A stretch of 64,000 nucleotides of DNA from Sipunculus nudus. Taxonomy: Eukaryota > Annelida > Sipuncula > Golfingiida > Sipunculidae. The notes under the pieces are model-generated. The model made no database searches and was not told the DNA's origin. It worked only from the letters and a program-made list of their open reading frames with translations. Made by a program: the position numbers and the translations under genes. Below are positions 13,601 through 28,600 of this stretch, piece after piece (the first letter of the stretch is position 1; the number at the start of each line of letters is the position of its first letter). The DNA lies in the NCBI GenBank assembly GCA_026874595.1, contig CM049320.1, forward strand, positions 20,717,714 to 20,781,713, written 5' to 3'.

Positions 13601-16600
13601 TGTTATGTAGTGCTTTTACCTGTTTAGCAAAAATATACCTGTTATTTTCATGCTGTTCCCTGATCATATGACATTTTTTCGAAACATACAAAAAAGGTCA
13701 AAAATAAAATACCGCCCACCTGTATTGATTTCTGAAAAAAAGTGCCTGAGAACCTTACCTTTTTATTTTTTCGGCCTTATCTATCTATTTATCAATCGTA
13801 GCTTTAGTATGATATAAAGTTGGATATATTTAGTACAACATTCACCGATTTGAAGATCAGGAATTCATCCGAAGATCCATACTCTGTTAAACTACCTGTC
13901 TGTTTAACATTTCATGAACATATATTGTCGTCGATTAATACTGAGTCCTTTATTTATGCATAATGCAATCCCTGCACAGAATTACAGTTGTATGCTTAGC
14001 TGGCTTGCAGGATTTTGATTTCGCACTGGGGTTTCATAATGGTGACTCTGAACTCCCTCTGAGGTCCATCGCTTTTATATGTTATAATTTACATTTTCAT
14101 TGCTAAAATAGGATTAACATTTATGAGCATAAAAGCGAAATGATTGAGGTGTAATGCTGCTTATTTTTTTTTGGTAATTTATCAAGTCTGTTTGGTCTGT
14201 CTTGCATCTGATCAGTGATTTCAGGAATCTTTGAATCCAGTTTTGTAATTAAATTCTATTTGCATTTATGAGTTAATTCTGGTCTCTTTCTAATGTGATT
14301 GACCCTTTAGAATGTAACCTATTCAGCTTGTACATATATTACTTCTGACTTCTGGAAATGTATTGTTTGACAAGCTTATAATATATTTGGGGATCTGTGG
14401 CACTGGATGTAAATATGTGTGTTATCTGTTTGACTTTTGTGTTATGAGTCTTATACTATAACACTGATTTAGACTCTCAATTTGAGGTATTTGGATTGAT
14501 TTGTAACCCAGTGTTTGTCTAAATGCTGAATGCCTGGATATTGGGAATATGACTTCTGGCACACAAATGAAATGAATGTTCCGGCAATCTTTCCATACCT
14601 GATAAATAATAATGGAGATTCCAGCAAACTTTCCATACCTGATAAATATTAATGAATGTTCTGGCAATCTTTCCATACCTTTCCTGAGCCTGACCATAAT
14701 ATATTGAGTAAACATGACCTGGTAACATGTTTAACCTCTATAATCATCACTTTTTTTTATTCATTATTGAAACAGCTATGTTGTGATTTACTTGGTCAAC
14801 ACAAAATGTTCGTTCACATGGTGCTTGGTCGAGCTGATCATTACTAGTACTTGGCCAGGGAGAGAGTCTGGGGGCGGCTTTAAAAGGAGTTTTTGAGTAT
14901 TAGGACCTAAGTGGGAGGCTGGGAGCTGCTTAAAAGGGCCTTGCAAACTCAGGGTCACCCGTCCACCGGAGGTCTTTTCTACTCGAAACAAATGTCTTCT
15001 TTTTAGGCACTGTGGGACGGCCGGGACTACTTGTCTCAACTGTCAAACTTGATAATCAAAATTTTGTCAACGTTTCCACGAAACACCTGTTTACATTTCA
15101 CATGTGCATGCAGTACAAAGTATTGTTTATACCATAAAGTCCTTGCCATAAAAACACCCATGTTTATTTAATTTGTCTTGGAATAATTCATATCCAACAC
15201 ACTTAAAGAGACTGCATTGCCCTCTTCACTACATTTACACCTACGCTGCTGGTGTATTCAGAAGCCCCGGTGCATTGTGGGGGTCAGATTTGACTCCAAC
15301 AATCCCCAAACAGCAGAGTCATATTCTTGTGAGTCTGTGCAGTGTGACTCAGGGTGCTATAAATAGACATGGGGTCATAAAAGGGGATCCACGGTCGAGC
15401 ACTTTTTGTGTAGCTTCACATATAGAACAACATTGCAGTAGTCAACAAGCAGTTTCTATCTGGTTCAAAGATAAAAATAATATGTGGATATGGGCAAGGT
15501 AAATGTATATTTGTTATAATTGTTGCTTTGTAAAAATTGCTTTTTGGATCTCAAACCCCATTGTAAATAATCTGTGATGAACATAATCAATCATCAAAGA
15601 TTAAATTATTATTTACCTATGTGTGCATCTACAGATGATATGTATTCAAAATGAATATTGTATTAATATCCAAGAATGTTAAAGGTCCTAAGAATGAGCA
15701 TATGTTCTTGAGTCGCAAGTATGATAAAATTGAGGCTGTAATAAAGTAAGACTAATAAGCTTTCTGTGGAATAATTCAGACACAGGTTTTTGAAAAATAT
15801 TATTATATAATAAATGTAAATACATGTAGCATGGGGAATGTAATAGTCAGCAATTTATGCATATAATGCAATAATTCACAATGAGATATTTTAGATGACT
15901 TACCCCGGTAGTGTGTAACATATGACAGGTGGCCAATGGCAGGCTGAATATAAATCATTGTACCAGGTCAATGAATCGAGATTCACCCTCTACCTACAGA
16001 ACCCAATAAAATCACATTAAAGTTTATAAGCAGGACTCACATATTGTATTTCTCAGAGATTTTACTCATTCCTATGCTGTTATATGTGATAATATCAGGA
16101 ATAAGGTTTACTGTTACAGTCAGAAAGTGTTGAAGGAAATTATGGAATATTATTGTGTAGAATAATCGCTGTCATTCAGTGTTTCCCTGCAATTTTATTA
16201 AACCTGCATTTATCTCACTTGAACATTCATATACAGTTATCTGACAAATTATAAATTTTTATGACCATTCCACATGCATGATTTTCTGCAATGACATTTT
16301 TTTTACAAATTCCTGCATTATTCCATGTTGTATCCACAGTTTAACATGTTTAAAATTTTAAATATGATTTCCTTCACACTTTTATACACCCGTCTATGGC
16401 GAGACGTATTATGGTATACCCGTTGTCCATCCCTCCATCCGTTGTCCATCCATTAACCTTTAGTGTCACCACAATAACTTACCAGGGATTTGATGGGTTT
16501 TCACGAAAACTCACTGTAACTTCTTAACCAATAGATAATCTCACCCTAGTTGGATTATTAGCAAAGTCCATGCATATTTAATGAGGTCAGAGGTCACCAG

Positions 16601-19600
16601 ACATTTATTGGTGTCATCACTATAACTTACCAGGACTGTGTTGAAGCTCAAAAGAAATATTGGTTATAAAATCTCACATGAGTTTGATTTCTGGCAAATC
16701 CATGCATATTTAAGGAGATCAGAGGTCACCATACTTTGCTGGTTTTAAATAACTTGGCTAAAATCTGATGGATTTTCATTATAAATATTAACCAATGTTA
16801 GACTTTCTCCCGTGAGTTAGATTTTCAGCAAAATTCAAGCATATTTAATGAGGTCAGAGGTCACAAGACATAGGACAAGTATATTATGCACCTTTGTAGG
16901 GCTCTTGTTTTGGCTTGGTATGACAGGGCTTTGTTATAGGTATTTGAGAAAATCATATGAAATCACAAGAAAAACACTGTGAGACCTGCTTTACCGTTTA
17001 TATTTATTTTTAATTTAAGTATACACAGTAAACCTGGATGTCACATGGCAAGCAGGAATTTACCATATAAATTGATGACTGATTAATTTTAGCCTCTCCT
17101 GAGTGCCATACTACCTTGAAAATACATTAAAATGTTTGCCTTGAACCATTTGAAAAAATTGCATGCTGCTTGTGTTGTGGTTTATGTTTTGGTAATTAGC
17201 CCCATTTGCTATCTGTTATAACAAACTTAGGTGATTTGAAATGTTGGTATTACAGATAAAACAGAGTAGAATATAATATTTAGGATTTGACATTTGTTGT
17301 TTGTGGAGTTGATATTTTAGTGCATTAATATATTTATTTTGTTTTATATTCAAATTATTTATTTCTGTGTTGATTATATGGGTCCTAGACAACAGTGAAA
17401 TTTGCCAGTATAGGAAGAGTAATGGAATCTTGAATGAATATCTTTGTAGGAAGTGGGAGTGGTTCACCACCAAGTACTCGAGATGTGCAGCATATGGAAG
17501 AGGAGGAGGAAGAGGAAGCTCACGATGAGCATCACTCGGGTAAACTAAAACCTCAGATAAACTAAAGCCTCAGGTAAACTAAAGCCTCAGATAAACTAAA
17601 GCCTCAGATAAACTAAAGCCTCAGGTAAACTAAAGTCTCAGGTAAACTAAAGCCTCAGGTTAACTACAGTGGAGCGCTGTTCATCCTAACATCTCGGGGG
17701 ACACAGGTTTTCTTCAGATAAACGAACATTCGGATGAACGAACATCTGTAAAATAAAATCGTTTCATCGATGTTGTCATCCCGGTATTACTACTAAATGG
17801 TGGTACTGTGTCACGGACTTCGGTTAGCTTTCAGAGTTATAAAAAACGTGAACAGAACGGAATAATGTGTTATAAATACCTTTTTACTATCAAATCAAAA
17901 TTTCAATCAAGCTATTATAATATCTTTAATTACTTTATTAAGATTTTTTGTCAGTAAAGTACATGTATCAGTTAATCTTTCGCTGAACGTGTGGATATCC
18001 GCCATGATAGATTTACCGCCCTCGGTTCCGCCCCCTATGTGCAGACAGTTAAACTAAATGTGCTTGTGAGACTCATTTATTACTTGCTGCGATGTAGAAA
18101 TTGACAAAATATAAAAAAAAGTTTTATATGAATGCACAGTTTATTTACAACAATAGTGCGGAAATATCACATGAAAACTGATGAACATGGGGTTCGGCGG
18201 ATCACATGCATCGAGAAAGTCACATCATAAAATCAGTTAAAATAACTGCGGATATCAGACTGCCTGGAACGATAACTGCCTGCCTGATTTCTGATGTAGC
18301 GTAGCTCACTCAAGTGAAGCGGGTCAGCCTTTGGTAGGCTCTCTAACCACGATAGAACACCTTTGACATGAACAAATGCCTCTGAAGTTGTGGGTGGGGG
18401 CTTCACGGGGGCTGATGTGTCTTCCTCATTATCAGATGTCTCGAGAGCAGCTTCTTGAGTGACTGACTGCACAATCTCCTCGTCTGTCAGCATTGCAGCA
18501 GTTGGTAGATTGCCATCACAGTGGAGCCAGTCAGCAACTATCAGTTCACTGTAGTCCGAGTCCACCGCCTTGGCAACTGAGCTGACCTGAATGTCTGTCG
18601 GTGATTCCACCTCATCCGCATCAGCTGGGGGCTGAGCACCAGCAGGAGATTTAAGCTCCATAAAAAGGGAATTCTGCCAGCACTTGTGGATTGTAGACTG
18701 TCTCAGGTCGTTCCAGGCATCACCTAACAGGTTGATGGCATCACACAAGTTGAAACCGCGCATCCGTTCTATGATGGACAAGCTGTTGTCGACGCAGTCT
18801 GCAAGCAAGGATGACAGCAAGCGTTTACGATAATATCGTTTTGTACATTCTATGATGCCAGCATCACAGGGCTGTATCTTGCTGGTCAATTCTTCGGCAG
18901 GAAGATACACCATATGTTCCCGTCACTAGTCCGCAGTTCATCTTCAATGGGATGGGCGGGGCAGTTGTCCACAAGAAGTAATGCGCGTGCTGGCGTCTGC
19001 TTCAGACTCTCCCTGGCATACTGACGGACGGACGGGACGAATTCCTGGTGAAACCAATCCGTGAAGAGCTTACGGCTCATCCACGCGTTTTTCTGAGCCC
19101 GATACGCCACAGGCAGGGAGTCCATGTTCACATGCTTGAAACACCTTGGTTTAGTTGACTTCCTGATCACCAGGGGGCGCACTTTGTGTTCACCGGTTGC
19201 GTTGGTGCACAACAGAGCAGTAATCCGCTCTTTTGACACCTTATGTCCAGGAGCACATTTCTCGGACGCATCAGCTAGGGTTTTGTCAGGCAAAACCTTC
19301 CAGTAGAGACCTGTCTCGTCGGCGTTGTACACTTGACAGTCTCTCAAACCTTCCCGTTCTTGCAATTCACGCACGTGGGATCGGAATTCGTCGATGTGGC
19401 TGGTGTCCCCTGACAAGGCCTTGCCCTGAATCTCAAGCTGCCGGATGCCGTGACGTTCCTTGAACCGCTTGAGCCACCCACTTGATGCCAAAAATGTACT
19501 TTCAGAGCCATGCATCGACTTGTTGTACATCGCTGCCTTTTCCATCAGGATTGGACCGGATATGGGGCTGCCTTTGGACCGTTCCTGCAGAAACCATGTG

Positions 19601-22600
19601 TATACGGTCGCATCCAGCTTGTCATCAGACGCCGTGCGCATCGTCTTTCGTCTCTTGGAAGCATGCGTGTCTGGCGTCTGGCCCTTGAAATCCTTTAGCT
19701 TCTGACCACTGTTCTTGATGTCACTAATAGTAGATCTGCCAACATTGAACTCTCTGGCCACCTCAGCTGCCTTGGTGCCTCGATCAAGTCTCTCCAGAAT
19801 GCTGAGCTTGTCTTCAAGTGACAGGACATGGCGTTTGCGCTTGCGAGACCCTGACTCCATCTGACATGAAACTTGAGTGCTCTGTTGTCGTTTTGAAGAT
19901 TTGCTAAATTGTGAATGAACTTGCGTGTCATGGTATAGCTTATATAGAAGATAGATTTGCCTGCACTGTTAAACTGCTCAGATGAGTACAAGTTCGAGCG
20001 TATCAGAGTCCGACATTATCAGCTCAAAATCTACTCGCTCTCATGGCCGGATGGTTTGCAGGTGTGAACAACTCGACATTGCAGGACACAAGGTTAATTA
20101 GGGGACTCGGCCGGTGGTAGTTATCACATCTATAACTGCTCAAATGAGTACAAGCCCAAGCTGCGTGTGTACAACTTGGGTAATTAGGCGTTGTCACACC
20201 TGCAGAAACGAACCGGTGATGCATTCATAATTAGTCGGGACCGACCAGGAGTAAATACACGAGCCATTATCAGTTCTTCTTATTGAATAAATATTATTTT
20301 ATATTTCCAGATTTTCAAAATTACGGATAAACGGTCATAATTTCGGTTCTCCAGTTTAAAAAACGGATAAACGATTTTACGGATAAACGGTGTTCGGATG
20401 AATGGTGCTCCACTGTATAGCCTCAGGCAAACTAAAGTCTCAGGTAAACTAAAGCCTCCAGTTAACTTAAGGCTCAGGTAATTTAAAGCCTCAGGTAAAC
20501 TTAAGCAAACATCTGGCTCAGTGGTCAGACCCTCGTAGAGTTGCACATTAATAATGATAATAATATGCCCATATTAATAATAATCAGACCTCCTTCATGA
20601 ACAGTAACAGGACCACTCATGAATAATAATAAGACCTCTCATGAATATTAATAGGACTGTCCAGGGAGAGAGTACAAGAAAATAATCTGTAAGCACCAAG
20701 TGAATTTGTTCTTGCTCAAAGTTGGAAGCTATTCAGTTATATTCAATTATGTTAGCATAAATGCTGTTGCTCTAAAGAGGCAGATTTGTATAATACAGCA
20801 ACTTAAATATTTTATAAACCACATTCTTCCAGGTGATTCAAGTATTGGTTCAAGCATTATCTGGGGTTCACTATGGCATTTATACTTCACCGTCGGTGTA
20901 TCAGTGCCTTTTCCCCTTGTTTACAATATGACATTCCTGTATGCTGGAGCCTGTACAACTTCGGCTTGGTCACCTGGGTTAGGATACATAATAACATCCA
21001 CTGAACCCAGAAACATTACTGATGATGTGACTAAGTTTGTATCCATTGATATATTAAAATTATAAACTGTGTCGATTTCAAGAAATTCACCATTTCATTG
21101 AGCAGATCAAAACCCTTCAAAAGCCTTTAACACTAGGTAATGTACATAAAAGATTTAAATAACCCAAAAAATATCTATTTAATTTGCCAGGAAAAGTCAG
21201 ATCCAAGTTTGACGATGAAGACGACCATCCCAGTGAAACAGAGTCAGGTCAAAGGTCATTTGACGAGAGAGAGGATGATGGGTACTTGGATGAATCTCCA
21301 CCTGTGTCTCCCGTTGAACTTCAGCCAGAGCTGCCCCCGTTCTTCCCGGCCACACAGGGATGTAGAAGTGTAGAAGAGTTTCATTGTCTTAATAGGATTG
21401 AAGAAGGTACCTACGGCGTGGTCTACAGGGCCAGGGACAAGAAGACAGGTGGGTCAGCATTCAAGTATCAGGGCTTCCACTGACGCTGACAAATTCCTAT
21501 ATTTTCCTGTATTTCCAATGAAAAAAAGTCTCTTTTTAAGTTTTTATGTTTTTTTCCCAGCATTTTGAATGTAATATCCTAAATTTTCATGTATTTTTGT
21601 TTCCTATATAATGTTATTATTCAATAAATATTTCTTATAGACCTGATATTTTTGAAAACATTAAGCTCTTTCATAGAACTGTACCTGCAAATGTTGCAAT
21701 TATTGTCCCCCGCTTCTGTAGAATGGGGAACATTGATTTGGGTTTGTCTGACTGTCCCTCTTGTCTGTCTCTCCATCAGGTTTTCCATTCTGTGTGATAA
21801 CTTTCCTGAATATTATCCAATTTCATTTAAATTTGGGTCATTGATAACTCTTATGCATACGTTGGTTGGGATTGGTTTTGGAGTGTCTGTCTGAATATTT
21901 ATTATCATCAGCTTGTAAACAAACAAAGATTTAGCAGCCAAAACTCCTTTTGTTTTTCATATATTATAACTGAAAATTTTTACAAACTCCTATACATTTG
22001 TCTGTAGTAATCCTACAAAGTTCCTATATTTCTACAGGACTCTGGTAGGCGCCTCGGTGTATGTCCCATATCCAAACCCTTTAATCAGGCACATGTGTAA
22101 GGCAGTGTGTAAAATTTGAAAATTCATATTTTTTTACAGTTGCTTGAAAACATCTGCCAGGGGTCATACAACCTTTATAAATTGTAAAATGTGCATAAAA
22201 TTTGAAATACATGATTTATCATGTACATGAAAATGGGTGGAAAACTCATGATTCACCATTTTCTCATTTCACCATAGTATCAGTGAGAAAGTAGCATCTT
22301 GAATTTTATCAAAGAGTCCCTTCATTCATGAAATCTTAATCTTTTGGCCAAGAATTAGCTCTGTATTTGATATTATTGAAAAGAGGTGAAAATCTAAATA
22401 ATCGGTGTCAATCAGGAAATGCCCTGACTGACTTGGCCTAAAAATTTGATACATGTTCCTGCTGGCTGTAACACTGCATGTTGTGGCTCACAATCAGGCC
22501 TCCAGTCACACGGCCTTGTTATGGTAAACAGACACACGTGGACTGTGTTTACCAACATGCAGAGCCATAACAAGGTGTTAAGCAGCCGTATGCGAGGTAC

Positions 22601-25600
22601 TGAGACTGTGTACTGGGATGGATTTGCTGGGAAACTTTACTATAAAGCAAAACTGAAGTGATAGTGGGAAAGAATAGGCATAATATTGCTCATTATTATG
22701 TCCCTTTAATTTAAAATAAATGCCACAAACTCCTCTTGGAAGAAGCATTATAATAATATATATTCATGAAACCTAAGAGAAGCAAACATAAGGGACCAAT
22801 ATATTTCAATTCCACATAGCTCCTACTCTGGTTGAAATGGCTGAATTTGAGACTTTGCCGTTAACGTGGAATTTGACAGATGTTACCGTGAGTGTTGCCA
22901 TGGGAGCCCCTTAAGGAGTCAGAGAGAACCTTAGTTTTACTGTGGAAAGTTATTCTGTATTTTGAAAATCAGAGGTGTAAGTTACAGCATCTCCAGAAGA
23001 CCTATGCTAAGTCCACATAGGGAAATTAATAGATTATGCCTATTATAACCCTGCCTCCCACCATACCCCCTTAATGAAGACATCACTGAAGATAATTTTG
23101 TTGATTTTCAGCTGAGATTGTCGCCCTGAAGAGGCTGAAGATGGAAAAAGAGAAAGAGGGATTTCCAATAACATCACTGAGAGAAATCAATACCCTACTC
23201 AAAGCGCAGCACCCTAACATTGTCACAGTCAGGGTAAGCCCAGCACATTAATGTTGTCACAGTCAGAGTAAGCCCAGCACACTAATATTGTCACAGTCAG
23301 GTTAAGCCCAGCACATTAATGTTGTCACAGTCAGAGTAAGCTCACAACCCTAATAATTTCACAGGGTGAGGAATTGGTGCTTTCAAATAAAAAAAATCAC
23401 AAAATCAAATCATGTTTTTTAATTGCCAATCTTATGGTAAAATACATTCATCAATTGCTCAGGTCTAGACTTCCACATTAAATTACTATGGGGTGTTTCT
23501 TATAGAAAGGAAATTAATTATTTGAATTTATATGTAATTTTAAATCTATAGTAATCAAAGGGTCTCTCAAAACCTCTTGAAATTGACACATAGAAACTCA
23601 GTTGAATACATATTCAGTAACATAAAACATGTATATGTATTTTCAGTTCTAAAGATTTTCATGAACCAAAAGCAAACCTTTCTATTGTAAATGTTAAACA
23701 TATTGGTAGAGATATACTGAAAACTGAGTGAGATAATGCCTCAATTTAAAAATATAGGCTCAGATTTTGTCAAAAGCTTAATTTTAATCAGCAAAGGAAC
23801 CATATAATGAATGATAATTTTTGGCATAATACAGATACACATAAATCAGTATAATAATATACGTGACATTGCGGTAAAAAAGTTAATACACACTGATGCT
23901 ATTCTTAAAATTCATTTTTTTCTGCCCAGATTTATATTGAATATTTCATTTCTCACCATCATGCACCTATCATTAGTAGTTCATTCGGGTACCATCCCAG
24001 CAAAATAATTTTTAAAATTAAATGGACATATGCATATTGAATAGAAATATATAAAAAACAGGTTTAAATTAAAAAGAAACATGATAGAGGGAAAAAAAGT
24101 TTTGAGATTCATGTATTGTCATGTAACTTGATGTTAGCCACCTAAAATGTTGTTTGCTGTTAGTGGATGCTTAAAATTGTGTACCATTTAAAAATTTTAA
24201 AGTTTCAAAATTGTTAAAGTATCATATGAAAATGAATGTGAATATCATAAATGCATATACCATTAGTAAGAACTCTGTACCATGCAGTTTTAAAATTATA
24301 TATATACCTAATTGGGTCTAAATTGAAACAACCTTTGGATTGATTGTATTTTCAGTAGTTTTGCCCAGAAGCTACCCTAAATAAAAAATGTGAGATATAT
24401 ATATATTATTGAAAACTGTATGGCCTTCTTAGTGATAAATCCATTCTTCATGTGTTTTGTAATTTTAATTTTGCAGGAAATAGTTGTTGGGAGTAACATG
24501 GATAAGATCTACATTGTAATGGACTATGTTGAGCATGATTTGAAGGGACTCATGGAAACTATGAAGGAACCATTCTTAGTCTGTGAGTATAGGGTCTGTG
24601 ATCTCTGTTGTTTATAAGACCAAGCACTGTAGTACTAAAATTGTGGAGATTATAGTACTGTTAGCTGTAAAAGCTAACATTATTTACCAGCCACACCTGT
24701 TATGGCCTGGATACAGAGCCCACGACGATGTAATTCAAGGTTCAAATGAATATATACCTAGGGTTATACAACTTTTAAATATAAATACACTTATTTAATA
24801 CATTAGGCTCATATCAGCCCAACACTCTGTGCACTCAGGGATGCAATGCTTCTGAATGAAATTGACAAGCATCACAATTTATGTGAGGTCACTTTGCTCT
24901 GTGACACACCGCAGAGGAATAAAACTGACAACAAAGTAGGACCCTGAATGTGTGATGGTGCTAATTATGTGCCTTGGAACAGTTTTACTTGAGTACTATA
25001 CATGGGTGGTTGTGTTGATAACATGTATGGCCATTTAATAAAACATAATGAGCTGGCTCTTTTGGTATTGCCTTTATGCAGCTGTATCGTCCCTGAGCCA
25101 TACAGGCCTCAGTCTGATATGCTACCCTCGGGCCAGTACAACTGCAGTATAGAACAAGCCAGTAAATAGCATAGAAATATTATTGTGAATGAAACCACAG
25201 TGTTTTTCAACATAAAGAGCTCACCCCACCGAAGTATCTTGCTTTCATCATTTAGCATTTTGTTGAATCAGATATCTATGCAAGCCTGATAAATTGTCCC
25301 TACCAGTCTGGTTTGCAAATTAAAATGTGTTTGCGGATGTAGGAAGTTGGTAAATTCCAAGTTCACCCATAGAGGTGTACCATACAAAATTAAAATCAAG
25401 TGTTTTTTTAATAGAAGATTTATGATAAGTAACATGTTACCAGGCACAAAAATTTGTCAGAGAACAGTAATAATAGTATTTTTGTATTGATAGTTATAGA
25501 GCATTAAGTTAATATATAATGATAGAAACATGAGATTGTATTTCTTATGAATATTTATTCATTATTTATGTTGATTTTTTTTTTCAGCTGAGGTGAAGAC

Positions 25601-28600
25601 ACTGATGATACAGTTGTTAAGGGCAGTTGCCCATCTCCACGACAACTGGATATTACATCGTGACCTGAAGACATCAAACCTGCTGCTGAGTCACAAGGGC
25701 ATTCTCAAGGTCATTACTACAAGTTAATTTTAAAATTAAGGGTTAGGGTTAGGAAAGGGAAAAAGAAATGTCAGTGGAGCAATATGTAAAAGGATGTAGG
25801 GACAACACACATTTAAGGAAAACACAAAAAATTGTATGAAAGTAAAGAAAAGGACAATGTTTGTATACACAAAATATTTGTATAAACAGAGTGATGGACA
25901 TTTGTCTGTAATACACATATACCTCTAAGGTGTACATCCATGTATACTACCAGGCATATACCTCTAAATATAGGTAATTGTATATGTTACTTTAAAAAAT
26001 GAAATTTCTATATTTTGTTCATGGAATGTCTTGTTAAGAGTTTTATTGCAATGCTACAAGGAGTAATGTTGTATAATGCTATAGTCTAAAGCAACATCAT
26101 TAGCTAACACTGTAATCATTTATGAAATACTTGAGAAATGAAATGAATAACAAATCATGTGCAATATACATGTAGGAACAAAAATAGTCAAACAAAAGAC
26201 AGTCTTGCATCAATGTGCTTACCTTTCAGGTTGGTGACTTTGGGCTGGCCAGGGAATATGGATCTCCGCTGAAGTATTACACGCCCATCGTGGTGACACT
26301 GTGGTATCGAGCACCAGAGCTGCTCCTGGGTGCTAAGGTAGGTTGTCAGACTCGACCATTCCTGCTGGTTGAATGGGTAGCATATCTAACTACTAAACTG
26401 GTTAACTATAAAGTGGAGGTATAAATCTGGTAAGTGATATAAACATATTATGATTTTACTTTTGAGTAATTTTAAAGTTATCAGAATATACATAGCAGTG
26501 ACATCACATTAGGTATTCATGCTTAAACAGATGGCAGTCTGTTCATAGTGCTATTAATTGAGTAGTTTTCAGTTTTCCAGTAGCAGGCACAGTTTTCCCT
26601 TCTTTTGGATGAGCTGTCAGCCAACAAAATTGAACATGAGAGTTGATAGGTGTGTTTATGTAACAAAGGCAGGAACAATATATCCAATTTTTTTTCCCCT
26701 GCTTCCTCAAACAGGGGACATTGATTTGGGTTTGTCTGTGTGTCTGTCCATCTGTCTGTTATTCTCTTTGTCCGCCTTCAGGTTTTCTTTTCCGTGCCAT
26801 AACTTTCCTAAATATTATCTGATTTCATTCAAATTTGGGCCAGTGATTGCTCGCATGCTTACCTTGGTTGGGATTGGTTTTGGAGTGTCTGGCCCTCTGT
26901 CTGTCACTCTGTCTGTGTCTGTCAGGTTTTCATTGTAGTGCGATAACGTCCCTAAATTTTATTGGATTTCATTCAAATTTGGTTATTGATTGCTTTCATG
27001 CTTACCGTGGTTGGATTTGGTTTTGGAATGTCTGTCTCACAAGATAATAATACAATATAATATTTCGTTTTTTATGTGATGAATCAGCACATATACTTTA
27101 ACTTTTCACCAACAGGTGTCCATTTTTCAGTAAGTGTCAGGTGCTGCCATCTTTTGAGCATGGTAAAAACTATTTGTACTTATTCACCACAGACTTTAAA
27201 AGCATCTTGGATTTGAAGGCGGAGGCGGATACATAAATTCCTTGAATATTCTTTACCAGATACCTTCACGTTTTGTATATTTTGATATTTTACACAGTCA
27301 TCAGTTTGTCTCACTTTTCTATTACTTTCCAGAAATACAGCTGCCCTATTGACATGTGGTCAGTAGGTTGTATATTTGGTGAATTCTTGCTGATGAAGCC
27401 ACTCTTCCCAGGAAAGTCAGAGATTGATGAGCTCAATAAAATATTTAAGGTACGCATTATAGTAATGTAGGACATAAGTCTCAACTTGCCTCGATTCCAT
27501 TTTTATATTGACTCAGACTTGGACTTGATTGTCCTGGACTAAGACTTGTACTTGAACTCTGAGGTAAGGAATTGAGAAATCAGGCTGAGACCATCTGAAG
27601 TCCCATAGAAAAACTGTCCCATATTTTAATGACTTATGTGTGAACTGGTAAAGGAATATTACAAAATAATGACACTATATATACCAAGCTTTGCTCTGCA
27701 TCAGGAGCTATAAATGTAATAAACTGTTACAGTAAAAGCATGTGTGATCTAGCAAAAAAATGTACATTATAATCTGAAATTTCCACTTTAAATTGTTTTT
27801 TTTTAAGGATATTTGTATCGGATTCAAACTCAGACTTGGACTTGGGTTCCAAATGACTCAGACTCGAAGAAGGTGAAGCTGGACTCAAACTCAAGGATTG
27901 ACTCAGACTTGGACTTGGACTAGAGTGACCTGGACTCAGACTTGCACTTAGACTTAGATGATGTGGAAAATCATGTTTGCTGATCAAAAGAAATATAACG
28001 ACTGATGATTGATTTTTAATTGATAGTTTTATGTAACTTCAGTATTATCATAAAATCTGCTGTATGGAATTATACCTAAAACAATGACCAAGTAAATTTG
28101 TCCATAACCTTGGGAGGTAAAGGCAGTTGCCAGGTTGTGTACACTTATTAGCTACAAAAGGTTCAGTTATAATGTTGTTCATCACTTTGTGTCCCGTCAT
28201 TCTTATGTCTCACTGACATAAGAATTTGTTTCTGGGTGATATTGACTTCTTTGTATGCATGTGCATACATGATCATCTGTGATAATGTATGCAAAGAAGC
28301 AATCAGTTAGATTGATTATAAACTAAAACTACCAATCATCTATATAATTGATTAATTTACACCAGTAGTATGCAGACATGATTGGTTACTTTTATATCAC
28401 AGGCTCTTTGTAAATAAGCCTGTTAATTACTATTTATAATGTATTTCAGGGTAATATTAACAAAATTTCCAATAGAAGTGAAATAAAATCTAATTTGGCC
28501 CAAATTATTTTATTAAACAACTCCTTTTGATTAAATCTTTACTTTGAAGTGCTCCTATTCAAAATTGTTCCACAGGGTTTAAGATTGTCACATGTATGGT

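Larger units (their letters stand above)
17667..20415 (-). mobile_element. Tigger-like (pogo superfamily) DNA transposon, nearly intact
   Basis: Ends form inverted repeats of about 24 bp: the left starts CAGTGGAGCGCTGTTCATCC, and the right end reads CAGTGGAGCACCATTCATCC on the other strand. TA is duplicated at 17665-17666 and 20416-20417. The 2749 bp interior encodes a transposase on the - strand with a CENP-B-type DNA-binding region and a DDE domain. Removing the element and one TA leaves a single 17-base unit (gttaactatagcctcag) in register with the surrounding array, which fixes the borders to the base. Confidence 0.95.

Noticed and set aside
19124-19705. Several + strand frames inside the Tigger-like element
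   Set aside because: Antisense shadows of the transposase gene.
25738-25755. Telomere-like GGTTAGGGTTAGG
   Set aside because: Only about two units. Chance occurrence in an AT-rich intron is likely.
27727-27987. Ser/Pro-rich frame on the - strand
   Set aside because: Shadow of the 'gactcagacttggactt' satellite.
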